Source of the DNA: Chlorocebus sabaeus | Lineage: Eukaryota > Chordata > Mammalia > Primates > Cercopithecidae | DNA length: 64,000 nt | Reading direction: 5' to 3' | Assembly: GCF_047675955.1 (NCBI RefSeq) | Contig: NC_132926.1 | Span: 18,229,826 to 18,293,825, forward strand | Part shown: positions 1-12,296 of the stretch, one piece after another | Layout of the letters: the number at the start of each line of letters is the position of its first letter | Position numbering within the stretch: the first letter of the stretch is position 1 | Position numbers and translations under genes: made by a program | Notes under the pieces: model-generated | Seen by the model: only the letters and a program-made list of their open reading frames with translations | Database searches by the model: none | Told to the model about the DNA's origin: nothing

Positions 1-3000
1 GTGTTTTGGGTTGGGGAGTATCTTACCAGTTAATGTTCTCCTTCCCAATAAAGGTTATTATCTTTTTCTATGGGCGATATGTTCATGTCTGATGCATTTT
101 CCTCTATCTGTTTCTAGCTCTATTATTATCCCATTGTGAATGTTTTCCATCCAGTATTGAACCTATTATTCCTTAGAACAGGTATTCAAATCTCTGCTTA
201 TTTCAAGCATAGATATCTTTGGGCTTTTTTACTCCTCTGGGATTGTCTTTCCAACTTCCTAAAAAACGGGAATTCAGCAGCCTCTGTTCTTTTTGGTCCT
301 ATAGCAGATAATTACCTGCAGAACTAGTTACTGGAAACAAGTTATGGTTCACAAGCTATTAAACTTCAGCCTGAGGTTTCTTGACAGTTTCTTTCCAGAT
401 TTCTGAGAGCAAAGTTTGCTTAAGTTTATTGTAACTCTTCTGCCATTGTCTACTGCAAAAAGTTCATTGTTCTACTACAGAATATATTATTGGATGGTTT
501 TTCAGAGACACAAACTGCCTTTGTCAATTTCTTTCATTGAGTATCTGCTCATTACCTACAGAGGCCAAGTTGCAGAACTATAGAAAAACACAGAATACTT
601 AAATAAGGTTTGTTGGATAGGGAAAAATGCAATTGTATTTCCCTTCAGGATTGGAAAATGATGTTTATTCAAATGTGTGTGATTATGTATTTGTGTGTCT
701 GCTCACTGCAGCTCTTTAGGTAGATACATTCATTTAAAGACACAGCATGTTTTTGTGCAGACCAACTTCTGAACTTTCCAACTTAAATTATGTTATTTGC
801 AGGCTTTTCTCATCACAGACTTTGTTTTGTATGCCCTATTATGTCTCCTGTTGTTTTTTATGATTCCACATATTGTCATTTATTTTGGTTACCCACGTAG
901 TATCAGAATCAGACCCAGAAGCAGGAAAGAATTTGAATGCAATAAATCCCTTTGGAGGTAATCCCAAGAGAAATGGCAGGAGAGTAGGGGAGTGGAAAAT
1001 TGAGATGTTAGAAGGAAAGCAGCCAAAAAGGATGAGTTAAAGAGCTGCTTACTGTGTTGTTGACAACTGGACTAAAGACTGCTGGGGACTTATGGTGGAT
1101 GCTACAGAACATGCCTCAGAGCTTTCCCACTCCAAGAGTGAGTAACCAAGGACATTTATCCTCTTCTTCCCTTCCATCCTTGGTTGGGGATTGCTTCCTG
1201 GGGGTCATTAACTCCTGACTTTAGGCCTGCCAGTGTTTAAACTGAGGCTACCAGTGAAAGCCTATAGGTACGGAGCTGCAGGTACTTGCTGAAAGAGCCA
1301 TCAGTGTCCATGGAAACGGGGAAAACCAAGGGAAACAAGTAAGATACAAAGGGCTTCACTATAGTTACCAACACTAGGATTCACTTTTCAACAGCTATGG
1401 CTTTTAAGTTTTGGGAGTAAAGAATAACGTGTCAACTACTGATCTCACTTAGCGTCAATAATTTTTACTGATTCTTAGGAGAATCTGATTTAAGTTATGG
1501 ATACAACAGAGCTGGAATATTGGTATTTCCCACTTAGCCCAACAATGGTCATACCAACGTGAGCAGTTTATGCAAGAATCTCAAATGGGCACCCACAGAA
1601 TTCTGTGTTCAAAACCCCTCATAGCTTTTCATCCATATGGTTTATTTTAGTAAAATAGCTTTGTTCCCACATTTTTAGAGTCCAATATTAGATGTTTCAC
1701 TATTCTACCTGTCAATAGTTTTGCTGTACTTTGCTTACTCTAGGGTATAACTAGAATATCAGTTAAGGTTTTTTTATTCTCAAATATTGGAAGATGGAGC
1801 TTGAACTGGCTTAAGCAATAAAGAAATGTTTTTTATTTAAAAACTAAAATATGCTGGGAGAATTCTAATGTCCAGTGTAACTGTACCCAAGGACTTAATG
1901 TCACTCAGCACCCACTGTATTAATCTGCATGCTTTGCTGTCCTATCTTTTGGCTCTGTTCCCAGATAAACTGTCCACTTAAAATGCCACCAACAGCTCCA
2001 AGCATTATACTTACAGCTCCAATTCCGCTAGAACAACAACGAAAGCTTTATTCCTACCAATAGTTCAAATAAAATCCCGGGCCTGACTCTCAGAAGTCCA
2101 TCTGGGTAATTGGATTGCACTTTTATCCCCCTGAATTCCTGAACTAAACACTGTCACTGGGAAATACGATGATCTAATTGTCTAGACCAGAGTCACAAGC
2201 CTATCCCAGGAGGGGCTGAGTGTGTGGATGGGAAAGTATTTTCTTGGAGAAGTGGGCAGTGGGGTGGAGTGAAGCTCTTCCGGAGGATTGTGGATTGAGG
2301 GAGCAGATGTTAATTTGAATTGTATTTTCCATCATTTGATTATTCAGATGAAAACAAGGGACTATTAAAAAAGAAGATAGTATGGATTCTGACCACACAT
2401 TGTGTATATCTCTGCAACGTAGCATATTTTACTTTCCATGGATTCTACCAGTGGTTTGACTCTTTACCTGCTCCTTCTTTCCTACCTCTATTAATATTCC
2501 AACCAATGCAATGCTTTCCATCAAGCAACCCATTGAAGAACAACTCTGGCTTCTTAACACATCTTTATCATCAGTCTAGAAATGGTTCACACAGACTAAC
2601 CTCCCAGTGGGTTCCATAGCCCATATGGGTTTATACATTTCCCAAATTGGAAGAATCCATTGGAGTTATTCAAAACATGCTGTTGTTAATATATCTTTTT
2701 TTAAAAAGACTGATCATCTTGTAACTACTAAGTTGTATCAAATTTAAACTAACCACAATAGGCTCCCTCTCAAAGTGATACTTAAGCTCAAAAACTCCTC
2801 TTGGTCAAAATTGTCTTCCAGCGGGCTATGCATATTTAAAATGCAACTTTAAATAATGGATCATTTTTTTAAAATTATAAATAATTCTACAGAGTTCTCC
2901 AAATGATGCATTTCTTGGATGGCTATCAGATAGGAATTACCTCAAAGTCTTCATATGATCTACTATCATTAGTCACCTTGCCATTTAAGATTATAGGCTT

Positions 3001-3250
3001 GTCTCAAATTCCTCTCCCACAAAATCTGGCAAACTCAATGTCTGTTAAGACATTTAGAGTTTCTTGGTGAGTATTCATTAAATTGCACCTCATTACTCTT
3101 TTTCTGTTTCTGGGTAAATTTCTTATCTTTATTTTACATCTCATTTCTTGTTTATGACATCTCTGTTGGACACTGGCACAAGTTTTTCATTCCCCAAAGT
3201 GCTGCTTACACAGGACTGAGGACACAGAAGACTTTTGCTGAGATTTAGGT
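1..3250. other. Non-coding stretch, mostly unique, no gene
   Basis: I see no gene, exon with coding periodicity, CpG island or RNA gene. The open frames here (63-99 codons) are of chance length. Two parts look like decayed interspersed repeats that I cannot name with confidence. About 900-1340 has a segment with 'ggaggtaatcccaagagaaa'. About 1765-2270 carries 'gaactggcttaagcaataaa', a phrase typical of an ancient repeat read on the minus strand. The rest appears unique. Confidence 0.55.
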
Positions 3251-3433
3251 CAGAGGTTCTCAAACTTCAGCACACATTATAATCCTCTGGAGGGCCGGTT
3301 AAGATTATACAGACCCCAAAAGTTTCACATCCAGGAGGTCTGGGGAGGCTCCTGAGAATTTGCATTTCTAACAGGGTCATGCATCCACTCAGGGTGTCGG
3401 TCAGAGGATGACACTTTGCTTTCAGAACCATTT
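3251..3433 (+). mobile_element. MER5A-type hAT-Charlie DNA transposon, non-autonomous
   Basis: The sequence starts with the MER5 terminus form 'cagaggttctcaaacttcag', runs through 'ggaggtctggggaggctcctgagaatttgcatttctaaca' (positions ~3335-3375) and ends with the decayed inverted terminus 'ttcagaaccat'. Length of about 183 bases fits the 189-base family. It has no coding capacity and is immobile. I could not see a convincing 8-base target duplication. Confidence 0.8.
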
Positions 3434-3519
3434 GTTTACAGTAAAAAAGCAGCATGGTCAGGGGAGGGTTGCATTATTATGCAAATAACTTAAAATTGAA
3501 GGATAGATGTCTTATTTTC

Positions 3520-3529
3520 TTTCTTTCTT

Positions 3530-3563
<34 letters not shown>

Positions 3564-3841
3564 AGACGGAGTCTCGCTCCGCCCAGCCTGGAGTGCAGTG
3601 GCCGGATCTCAGCTCACTGCAAGCTCCGCCTCCCGGGTTCACACCATTCTCCTGCCTCAGCCTCCCAAATAGCTGGGACTATAGGTGCCCGCCACCTCGC
3701 CCGGCTAATTTTTTTTTGTATTTTAGTAGAGATGGGGTTTCACCGTGTTAGCCAGTATGGTCTCGGACTCCTGACCTCGTGATCCGCCCACCTCGGCCTC
3801 CCAAAGTGCTGGGATAACAGGCGTGAGCCACCGCACCCGGC
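3520..3841 (-). mobile_element. AluY of the Old World monkey AluYR type
   Basis: Full-length Alu on the minus strand with its poly(A) tail at the left (T-tract ~3531-3562). On the plus strand it reads 'gtggccggatctcagctcac' (~3600) and 'gccacctcgcccggct' (~3691). These are the complements of the GATCCGGCC and GGGCGAGGTGG changes that mark AluYR subfamilies of Old World monkeys; other AluY copies in this window have GATCGCGCC or similar, and GGCGTGG. It is bounded by a perfect 15-base target duplication, 'agatgtcttattttc', at 3505-3519 and 3842-3856. A small deletion lies near 3580, in the 'gtcgcccaggctgg' stretch. It is a young insertion. Confidence 0.9.
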
Positions 3842-3856
3842 AGATGTCTTATTTTC

Positions 3857-4350
3857 AAAACGTATTCAGCCATTTCTACCTTCAGGAATTCTTCAGTGGT
3901 TATATTCCAGGTAGAGTCTACGACTTCTCCTTCCATTTCTTTCCCTCTTTTTCTGGCTCCCTTACTCCTCTCTGAAGGCCTTATTTGGGAAATGCAAAAC
4001 TCCTCTTAGTTTATTACATAGTACACTTGAGTTATTGTTGTCTCTTTGCTTCAGAACTCCTCAATCTCGGCCAAGTCTATAGGCTAGTTATTTTCTGAAG
4101 GGCTTTGCTAAATGAAGACAGTTCTCTCTATTTATATATTTCTGCTACTGGTTCTTAAACTAAATTCTACCCTCTCAATTACATGTTGTATTCTGTTTCT
4201 TGAATTTAAGTCTTTATGTTTATCGGTGGTTTAGAAAACTTTTTATTGCATATCTCATTTATTATATGGCTGTGATTATGACAAACATTGACTGAATGAA
4301 TAAATATATAAATTGTTGATGTTACTTCTTAAGATTAACATTGGAGAATA
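3857..4350. other. Non-coding stretch between Alus
   Basis: No gene or clear repeat. The last part (~4255-4310, 'cattgactgaatgaataaat') resembles the 3' end of an L2 on the plus strand, but too weakly to call. Confidence 0.4.
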
Positions 4351-4352
4351 CA

Positions 4353-4667
4353 GTCTTTTTTTTTTTTTTTTTTTTTTAGCAGGGTTTCGCTCTGTCTCCC
4401 AGGTTGGAGTGTAGTGGCACAATCACAGCTCATTACAGTTTTGCACTCCTGAGCTCAAGCAATCCTCCTGCCTCAGCCTCCTGAGTAGCTAGGGCCATAG
4501 GCATGTGCCACCATACTCAGCTAATTTTTGATATTTTTTGAAGAGACAGGGTCTCACTATATTGTCCAGGCTGGCCTTGAGCTCCTGAACTCTTGGCCTG
4601 AAGCAATCCTCCTGCCTTGGCCTCCCAAAGCACTGAGATTACAGACATGAGCCACCGCACTTAACCT
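4353..4667 (-). mobile_element. AluJ, old Alu, full length
   Basis: Both Alu monomers are present in reverse complement, with a T-tract at 4356-4378 as the tail. Sequence such as 'gaagagacagggtctcactatattgtccaggctgg' in the left monomer and many mutated CpG sites indicate the old J class. No clear target duplication. Confidence 0.88.
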
Positions 4668-4707
4668 GTTATTTCCTGAGTATTAAGGCTGTCCTGATGA
4701 AAGGTAG

Positions 4708-4945
4708 GGTCACATTGTGGTTAAACCTAGGCTCCTGGCTTCAAGTCAAGCTCTGCAACTTTCTAACTGTGTGAACCCCAAGAAAGTTATTTAACACCTC
4801 TGGATCTATATTTTCTCCTATAGAATATGAATGATTATAATTTCATTATAGGGTAATTGTGTAATTAAATACTATCATACATATAAAGCCTTTAAAGTAG
4901 TGGCTAGTACATCATGAGTACTTATGAAATATCAGGTCCTCTTAT
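4708..4945 (+). mobile_element. MIR SINE
   Basis: A near full-length MIR. Visible landmarks are 'ctggcttcaagtcaagctct', 'taactgtgtgaacc', 'gttatttaacacctctgg' and the 3' 'gtggctagtacatcatgagt'. These follow the MIR consensus order (tRNA-related part, core, then the L2-like tail). Divergence fits a pre-eutherian copy. Confidence 0.78.
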
Positions 4946-4950
4946 CATGC

Positions 4951-6293
4951 GGAACTTGTATTTCTAACTAGTATCATTATCTCTGCTTCCACCTGGATCA
5001 TTCAGCTTACTCTTTGTAGGATAATTTTTAGTATGGCAGAAAAAAAGCTAGTCCTGCATTTAGGGAGAACTCTCGAAGGACATGAAAACATATTATTTCA
5101 TCAGAGTTATTGGAAGTTTCTTTCAAATTCTATTAACTGTCTCCTTATTCAACATAGAAGTAGGAAAATTTCAGCACTAAAAAATATATTTTAAAGTTGT
5201 ACTTTGCTTCAAATTAGGGTTATGTCAAATGTCAATATTACTCTAAGAAAACCCTAAGATAAAATACAGCAAACTATTTCAAAATATATTTTCTACTGTA
5301 AGGGATAGCATTGCAGGACATCACAGAATAATGATATTTCACTGTTGATTGTTCTTGAGGTAAGAAATGCCTTTAAATAAATTGTATCAGAGCTAATTTG
5401 AAATGGTTTCAAGAGATCTTGTGCCACCTGGTATGTATATGCATGTGTATATGTGTGTATGTGTGTGTATATCATCAGTATAATCACTATTGCCACTATA
5501 ATTGCATTTCTCTATATAATGCAGGGAGCAGGTGGTGACCTGTAACTTTTACTCTAATTCTGAATTTGTTCATTTTCAATTTTGGTAGTTTCTGGAATAA
5601 TGCATACTCATCCAAATCTCCTTGGTAGCATATTTTTCCAAGGTAAAACAGCATTTCACTTTTTTTTTTTATCAAATGAAAATCTAGAAAAAAATAGAAA
5701 ACTTTGTTTTCATCATTCCAAGTTGTGACAGTCCTAATTTTAGGGATGAATGAGCAGTGAGATTATTGCTTTGGCTTATCTCTTCCTTCTCTCCTCTTTT
5801 TCCTGGGGATCACCTTCCTTTTCACATATGTACACACGTATAAAAATACATATGCAAACTATTTCATTGTCCTCTGAAGAAATGACATTGGACCTTGGTA
5901 GTACTAGCAGTTTCCTTGTGATAGAGAAAGGAAATCAAAAGGTCTTATATTTGCATAAACTGAAGCTCCACTAATACATGTTCTAAATAGTTTGCTATAA
6001 CAAAGCTGTCTGATGCCTTTTACTTCAGTGACCTAATTTTTATACATGAAATAACTAAGAGGATGTTTGGTTTTGGTCAATTCTACTGTAAGTAAATGAT
6101 GTAAAACCAGTAATCTTTTAATATCTTTAGAATCTCTAAATGATTTTTGTTTTATTTCTGCAGACTGTGGCAAATTAAATAAGCCATTTCTTTCTCTTTC
6201 ATAAAGAGTAGCACACTAGAAAAGGCTTCAGTGAGGAATGGAGATTGTTGGTGGTAGTGGTACTATTGGATTGTTCCAGTATTTTTAACGAAA
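4951..6293. other. Non-coding stretch with a TATG-rich low-complexity tract
   Basis: No gene found. At 5430-5473 there is a TG/TATG-rich alternating purine-pyrimidine tract. The remaining sequence appears unique. The frames at 5293-5496 (minus) and 5750-5974 (plus) have no recognisable domain. Confidence 0.5.
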
Positions 6294-6302
6294 ATTACTC
6301 TT

Positions 6303-6627
6303 GCTGGGTGCAATGGCTCACCCCTGTAATCCTAGCACTCTGAGAGGCCGAGGCAGACAGATCACTTGAGGCCAGGAGTTTGAGACCAACCTGGGCAACA
6401 TGGCGAAACCTCGTCTCCACTAAAAAATACAAAAAAAAAAAAAAAAGAAAGAAAAAAAAATAGCTAGGCATGGTGGCACATGTGTTGTAATCCCAGCTAC
6501 TTGGGAAGCTGACGCATGAGAATCTTTTGAACCCAGGAGGCGGGCATTGCAGTGAGCCCAGATTGCATCATGCACTCCAGCCTGGGTGACACAGTGAGAC
6601 TGTCTCAAAAAAAGAAAAAGAAGAAAT
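6303..6627 (+). mobile_element. Alu, S-like, full length
   Basis: Both monomers on the plus strand, separated by an expanded A-rich linker (6430-6461) and ending in a mixed A/G tail. The direct repeat 'attactctt' at 6294-6302 and 6628-6636 is the target-site duplication. Left-monomer text 'gaggccaggagtttgagaccaacctgggcaacatgg' suggests an older S or J intermediate. Confidence 0.88.
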
Positions 6628-6636
6628 ATTACTCTT

Positions 6637-8380
6637 TTACAGAACTGATGATGATTAGAACCAGAAGCCTGTTAATTGCTGGTAAATATTTGTGATTTCT
6701 GAAGCTGGAGATGTGTTCTCACAAAAGAAATCAGGTAAAATGTGCTACCATCCTTCCCCATTTTATTCATTCCCTGTTTCCTAACCAACTCTAAATGTAA
6801 TCCTGCAGAGTAGCCCCCAACTGAGTCAGCTCATTCAGATGTCCAGAAACCATTCTGGCTCCATTGTCAGTCGTCTTTTCTTTCAGCACAGGTAGTAATG
6901 CCATTGGTAGATCTTAGGGGAATTTTCCTTTCTGCTCTTCACCCTCATTACGCCCGCCATCTGGTTCATTTCTGCTTTGCTTCCATTCAGCAGATGTGTT
7001 CCCACTTCCCCTCCCACACTGACCTGAATGAATCTCTAGTGGTTCAGCATACCCATGAGTCCAGACAGGGACAGACAATGGGGCAATGCTAGCATTGTGA
7101 AGCCATACAGAGGTGAAAAGAGATTTTCGTATGTGTTTAAAGTAAGAAGACATATGTTTATACTTGTTCACAGACACAAAATATTTATTCCTTTTGGCTT
7201 CATTACGTCAACCTGGAAATAAAATCCCCATATTTTGCCAGATGAAGGTCTTATTTTATAAAATCTAAATTTCTGCATTCTTTGTGGCCAAACATTGTGG
7301 CCCATACCATTGAAATTTGCACAGCATTTGACATCCATGGAGTACAAGTATATATCTGCTCATAATTTGTAGACTTACCTGCTGTGGTTGATGCTTTACA
7401 TATGTTTAAGTGTGTTATGTGAACTCAATAATGTACGCCTTCTTTTAGGGACGTCTGGGTACAAGATAAATTCCATCCTAAGTTAGATATATTAGTTCTA
7501 CTGAATAAATTGACTAAGCTATGAAATAACTATCATTAATGTAAGCTTACATCTTTTTAGTCCTGAAATATGAGACCCAGATTATGAAATATAATAAAAT
7601 GCAAAGAATGAAGACTCAGTTCTAGGAGGGAGAAAAGAGAGAAAAGTGATAAAAGTAGATAATAACGATAGTTTGCCCACTGAGATAAAAACACTTTATA
7701 CATTTGTTTAAATCCTCAATTCCATGCAAATGTTACTCTAGATATAATGATCTGAAACAATGATTAAAATTTAAAATGTATTCCACATTCCAACCTGCTG
7801 AGAAGACAGGATAAGATTAAGCAGTAGTTGATAAAAGTTAAGGTTAGACTTTAGTGTTTAAATTTTCCTTTATAAAAGAATCTTTTTGTAAAATAGAATT
7901 CAGCAGATGTAGTGCAGCATATTTATGCTAACAATTAATTTATGCATTTTATGAATGTAGCAATGAAGATATCAATGGTTTATAAAAATACATATGTACC
8001 TATTTGGAAAAATGTTTTGAAATGTCTGCTGACCTTTTGGAGATCTTCACTGGACCGGTGGGCACAAAAGATGGTGGGTAGACAAATGATAGCATTAGGA
8101 CTCTCTTCCCTGCATGATGAAGATTTCCTTGTCCAGATCCTTTGAGATGGAACTCCGTAAACTCTGGAACTAAGTGCATTCCTTTTGAAAACTTTTAATG
8201 AAATTATGAATGAAAAGCATCTGAGAGATGCCTCCAATATAAAGAAGAACTGAAATGAGATGAACTTTGGGGTCAAATTTTGACTCATATATCACCTTAC
8301 TAAAAAAAGTAGTTTGTATTAAATAAATACAATAAAGTTATAGAACAATAAGGCTAATAATTATAGATCTATTAGAAATC
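6637..8380. other. Non-coding stretch, unique
   Basis: No gene or clear transposon. A weak minus-strand MIR-like segment lies around 7650-7745 ('ttaaatcctcaattccatgcaa'). The 102-codon minus-strand frame at 7980-8288 has no domain I recognise and is within chance length. Confidence 0.5.
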
Positions 8381-8391
8381 ATCAATGGGAG

Positions 8392-8707
8392 GTTTTTGTT
8401 TGTTTGTTTTGTTTTGTTTTGTTTTTTGAGATGGAGTCTCACTCTGTTGCCCAGGCTGGAGTGCAGTGGTGTGATCTTGGCTCACTGCTAACTCTGCCTC
8501 CCAGGTTCAAGCAATTCCCTGCCTCAGCCTCCCAAGTAGCTGGGATTACAGGTACCCACCACCACGCCTGGCTAATTTTTCTATCTATAGTAGAGACAGG
8601 GTTTCACCATCCTGGCCAGGCTAGTCTGGAACTCCTGATCTCGTGATCCACCCACCTTGGTTTCCTAAAGTACTGGGATTACAGGTGTGAGCCTCCGCGC
8701 CCAGCCA
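8392..8707 (-). mobile_element. AluS, full length
   Basis: Reverse-complement Alu with a TTTG/TTTTG-patterned tail at 8392-8425. The 11-base direct repeat 'atcaatgggag' at 8381-8391 and 8708-8718 is a perfect target-site duplication. Internal text is AluS-like. Confidence 0.92.
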
Positions 8708-8718
8708 ATCAATGGGAG

Positions 8719-10110
8719 TTTTCTTATTTCATGAATAAACTTTTATGTCTAACTTTTTATCCTTGAAGCATTTATTTTCCTGGTTAATGTAGTTTCTCAA
8801 AAAATGTGACTAGAATGTATATAAACTTAACAAGAATGCATCTCCTACATTTTTATGCAATATGAAAAAATATATAATTCTGAGTAAAGAATTATGGAAT
8901 AATCCTCTCTTTTTCTTCACATGAATCTAATTATTGTATAAATTCAACCTAAGTACATAGGGTTGAGAAATATGGAATCATTAAATTATAGGGCTAATGG
9001 GATCTGAAACATTATGTGCAGCAACAACATTTTATTGCTTTTAAAGTAAGTGTAAGACTATCAAATATAAAACTTTGTCATCTTTTTTAGATAATTATAC
9101 TTCCAAAAAACCTAGAAGTTCAAAACCTGGGAGAAACCAAGGCTAATTTGTCTTTAGCATATTAAAATTATATCATTAATGCCAAGTAAAAGTAAATTCC
9201 TCATTTACTACTGTAGTTACTCAGCTAGGTGTTTCATATGATAGGACCATTGCATGTGTTGATTTGGAAATGATGTAAAGTGGAAATGTCTAGAGGAATT
9301 TGGTGATATGAACTGGAGCTGCAGTGACTAAGAATTAAACATGTAGATTTAGATGAGGCTGATTTGGGAAAATAAATTGGATATCTAGTAACTACTTGAT
9401 AAAAAGCAAAAAGAGGATCCACATGTAGTTCTTAGATGAATTTTGTTCAAGGAAGGAAGACAAACTGCTCATAAAAGGGGAAGTCACTGTCAACTAATTT
9501 TAGAGGAATAGTGTCATACAGAGTGTCCACATGCCACAGGGATAAGAGAATGAGGATGAGAGGAACATTATGGAAAATGTAAGCATGAGTGAAGCTGACA
9601 GAAGAGATCCAATTAAAAAGGGCAACTTGAGCTCAAAACCAGAGGGGTAAGAATCTCAGCAAAGTGTCTCTGGAGGTGGGACATGATGGAATCTGAGGTC
9701 AGAAAGGAGGAACTAACTTCAGACATAAAAAGAAAAGATAAGGGTTTTTTTTTTTTTCTGAAACCTGGAAGAAAGATGAAAGGGTAGGTGCCAACAGAGA
9801 GCTACATTGAGTTGGGACAAAGATGAAAGCAGGAGCTCATGAACTCAACCTTCCCAGTTACGTGGGGAGTGGGATCACCTGTTGAGAAGGGCAAGGAATA
9901 GTAGAACCTAGAAGAGAATAGAAAACGTCTGAAACAACTTAGGTTGGGCACATACTGAGGAGCCAGCAGGAGATAAATAAAAGGACTGCTTAGCACTGAC
10001 AAGAAACAAGTTGCAGTTAGATTTTCATACTTTACAGGACAAAGTAATAACACTGGTTTTATATTTGAAAATTTTGACTTGTGTCCTGGTGTCATCATAA
10101 TTTGACCAAA
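8719..10110. other. Non-coding stretch, no clear repeat
   Basis: No gene. The 9550-10090 part is purine-rich and could be a decayed minus-strand L2, but I cannot match its landmarks. A T-run lies near 9745-9757. The minus-strand 98-codon frame at 9802-10098 is not convincing. Confidence 0.4.
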
Positions 10111-10114
10111 CTGC

Positions 10115-10852
10115 TTTATTTTTTAAAATAAATTTTATTGTGTATATTTAAGGTGTACAAATGATATTATGGTAGGTAGATAGATAGTAAAAAGGTTACT
10201 ATAGTGAAGCAAATGAACATATGCATCAGCTCACATAGTCACCCATCTTTCTTGTGGCAAGAGAAGCTAAAATCTACCCATTTAGCATGAGTCTCAAATA
10301 GAGTACAATTTTATTACCTATAGTCCCCATATTGTACGTTAGATCTCCAGACTTGTTCATTCTATATATCTGACACTTTGTATTCTATGACACACATCTT
10401 TCATTTCCTCCCCACCCAAATTCCCACCCGTGGTAACCACTGTTTTTTTCTCTATCTTTGTATATTTGAATTATTTTTTAAGAGTCAACGTATACGTGAG
10501 ATCATGCAATATTCCTCTTTCTGTGTCTGGCTTATTTCATTTAGCATAATGTCCTTCAGACTCATCCACATTGTGGCCAATAGCAAGATCTCATTCTCTT
10601 CTAGGGCTAGATAATATTCCATTTTATGTACGCATCACAGTTTATCCATTTGGCTGTTGATGTACACCTAGGTTGTTTTCCTATGTTGGCTGTTGTGAAT
10701 AATGCTGCAATGAACATGGGAGTGCAGATATCTTTACGAGGTGGTGATTTCATTTCCTTTGGATGTATGCCCAGAAGAGAGATTGCTGGATCATATGGTT
10801 GTTCTATTTTAAATTTCTTTAGAAATCTTCATGATGTTTTCTGTAGTGGTTA
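10115..10852 (-). mobile_element. L1M-type LINE 3' end, 5'-truncated
   Basis: Reverse complement of the end of L1 ORF2 and the 3' UTR. Landmarks on the plus strand include 'aaggtgtacaaatgatatta', 'ctatgttggctgttgtgaat', 'aatgctgcaatgaacatggg' and 'attgctggatcatatggttg'. Stops interrupt the ORF2 remainder (frames at 10378-10614 and 10626-10856 are anti-sense). It is inactive and truncated at the right. Confidence 0.9.
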
Positions 10853-11837
10853 TTGACACCAAGTACCTCACTGTTCAGGCTGCTGAAAATATACAATACA
10901 TAAGTGATCTTAAACTCATAAGATGAAAGCTGTGTGTTTTTTATTAATATGTACTAGGCAAAAAAATCATCTTAAACTCTATTAACTTTATACCTGCAAA
11001 CAGCATCACCATTCATATGCATTTTATTCATTTCTTATGCTGGGTCTGAGAAAGAAAAAACAATTATAGAAAACCAGTGTTTTCTCCAACTGAGTTCAAA
11101 ATGAAGCAAAAAAAAAAACAAAAAATCTGTAAAAACTAGATACTGAAAAGCTAGGAAATCTAGTCTGCTTCCACATAGGAAACAATGACATAGCTAAATA
11201 CGAAGGCAATAACAGAAATGAAGTTGTCCTGCTATTATCTCAACAAAGCCTTTTCTACTTATTTGGTTTTTCGTTTTGTTTTGTTTATGTGTTGGGCATT
11301 GGAAAGGAAGAGAAAGAAAGGATTAAGCAATTGAAAAGGCTTTATGTTTTTAATTTATACAACATTGCCAAACCCCAATGAGCAAAATACTATTCATTTT
11401 CTATGTCTTAGTGCACAAGAAATAAACAGAAATGCGTAAGTGCCTAACTCTTTCCAAAACATATTCAGGAAGTGTAAGTAGAATGAGGCCTTTCTTAATG
11501 CGTGGCTTGCAGAATGGTAGCGTCGATATACAGAAAGTAAACAGAAGACAAAAGAAATGTGAAAAAATTCCAAGATGTTGTATAAAGTCAAAGGAATTTA
11601 TATATGAAAATGTGTTTGCCTACAAAATGAGTCTAGAATATATCAGCTGCTAAACTGAAGCAAAACAGAAAAAACGATCAAGTGATATTAACTGTAAATG
11701 TGGACATGGAATTCAACATAGGCCAAAAGGTGCAAGTCAAATATTGCTAGGGGATAATAATTGTTAGGCTAAGCAAAAATGAGATAAATACATAGGGTCA
11801 AGGACTTACTGATTTTCAACTTGTAAGTACAAACCCC
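10853..11837. other. Non-coding stretch, unique
   Basis: No gene or named repeat. It contains short A-runs and a TTTG run near 11268-11285. The opposed frames at 11394-11591 and 11432-11653 overlap and are unconvincing. Confidence 0.5.
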
Positions 11838-12207
11838 TGTATAAGTCCGTTTCCACACTGCTATAAAGAAATCCCCAAGACTGAGTAATTTACAAAGGAA
11901 ACAGGTTTAATTAACTCACAGTTCTACATAGCCAGGCAGGCCTGGGGGAACATAATTATGGTGAAGGCAAAGGGGAACAGGCCCCTTCTTCACAAGGCAA
12001 CAGGAGAGAGAGAGAGCACGAAGCGGGAGGAGCCCCTTATACAACCATCAGATCTCAGATCTCATGAGCGCTGACTCACTATCATGAGAACAGCAAAGGG
12101 GAAACTGCCACCCTGGTCCAATCACCTTCCACCAGGTCCCTCCGTTGACACATGGGGATTACAGTTTGAGATGAGATTTGGGTGGGGACACAGAGCCAAA
12201 CTATTGT
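11838..12207 (-). mobile_element. MST/THE1-class MaLR LTR, solo
   Basis: Reverse-complement MaLR LTR. It begins 'tgtataagtccgtttccaca', continues with 'ctgctataaagaaatccccaagactgagtaatttacaaagga', and ends near 'gatgagatttgggtggggacacagagccaaac'. These are the standard 3'-to-5' MST landmarks. No internal region adjoins, so it is a solo LTR left by recombination. No clear 5-base duplication remains. Confidence 0.88.
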
Positions 12208-12245
12208 CTAGCTGTCTCCTTAATTTCCTTTGGAATGAGGAGAGG

Positions 12246-12248
<3 letters not shown>

Positions 12249-12293
<45 letters not shown>
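12249..12293 (+). repeat. (AG)n microsatellite
   Basis: Uninterrupted AG dinucleotide run of about 22 units, 42 bases beyond the solo LTR. Likely length-polymorphic. The homopurine strand could adopt triplex structure. Confidence 0.97.

Positions 12294-12296
<3 letters not shown>

Noticed and set aside
3243..3442. 8-base target duplication for the MER5A copy
   Set aside because: Flanks on the two sides do not match at any nearby register.
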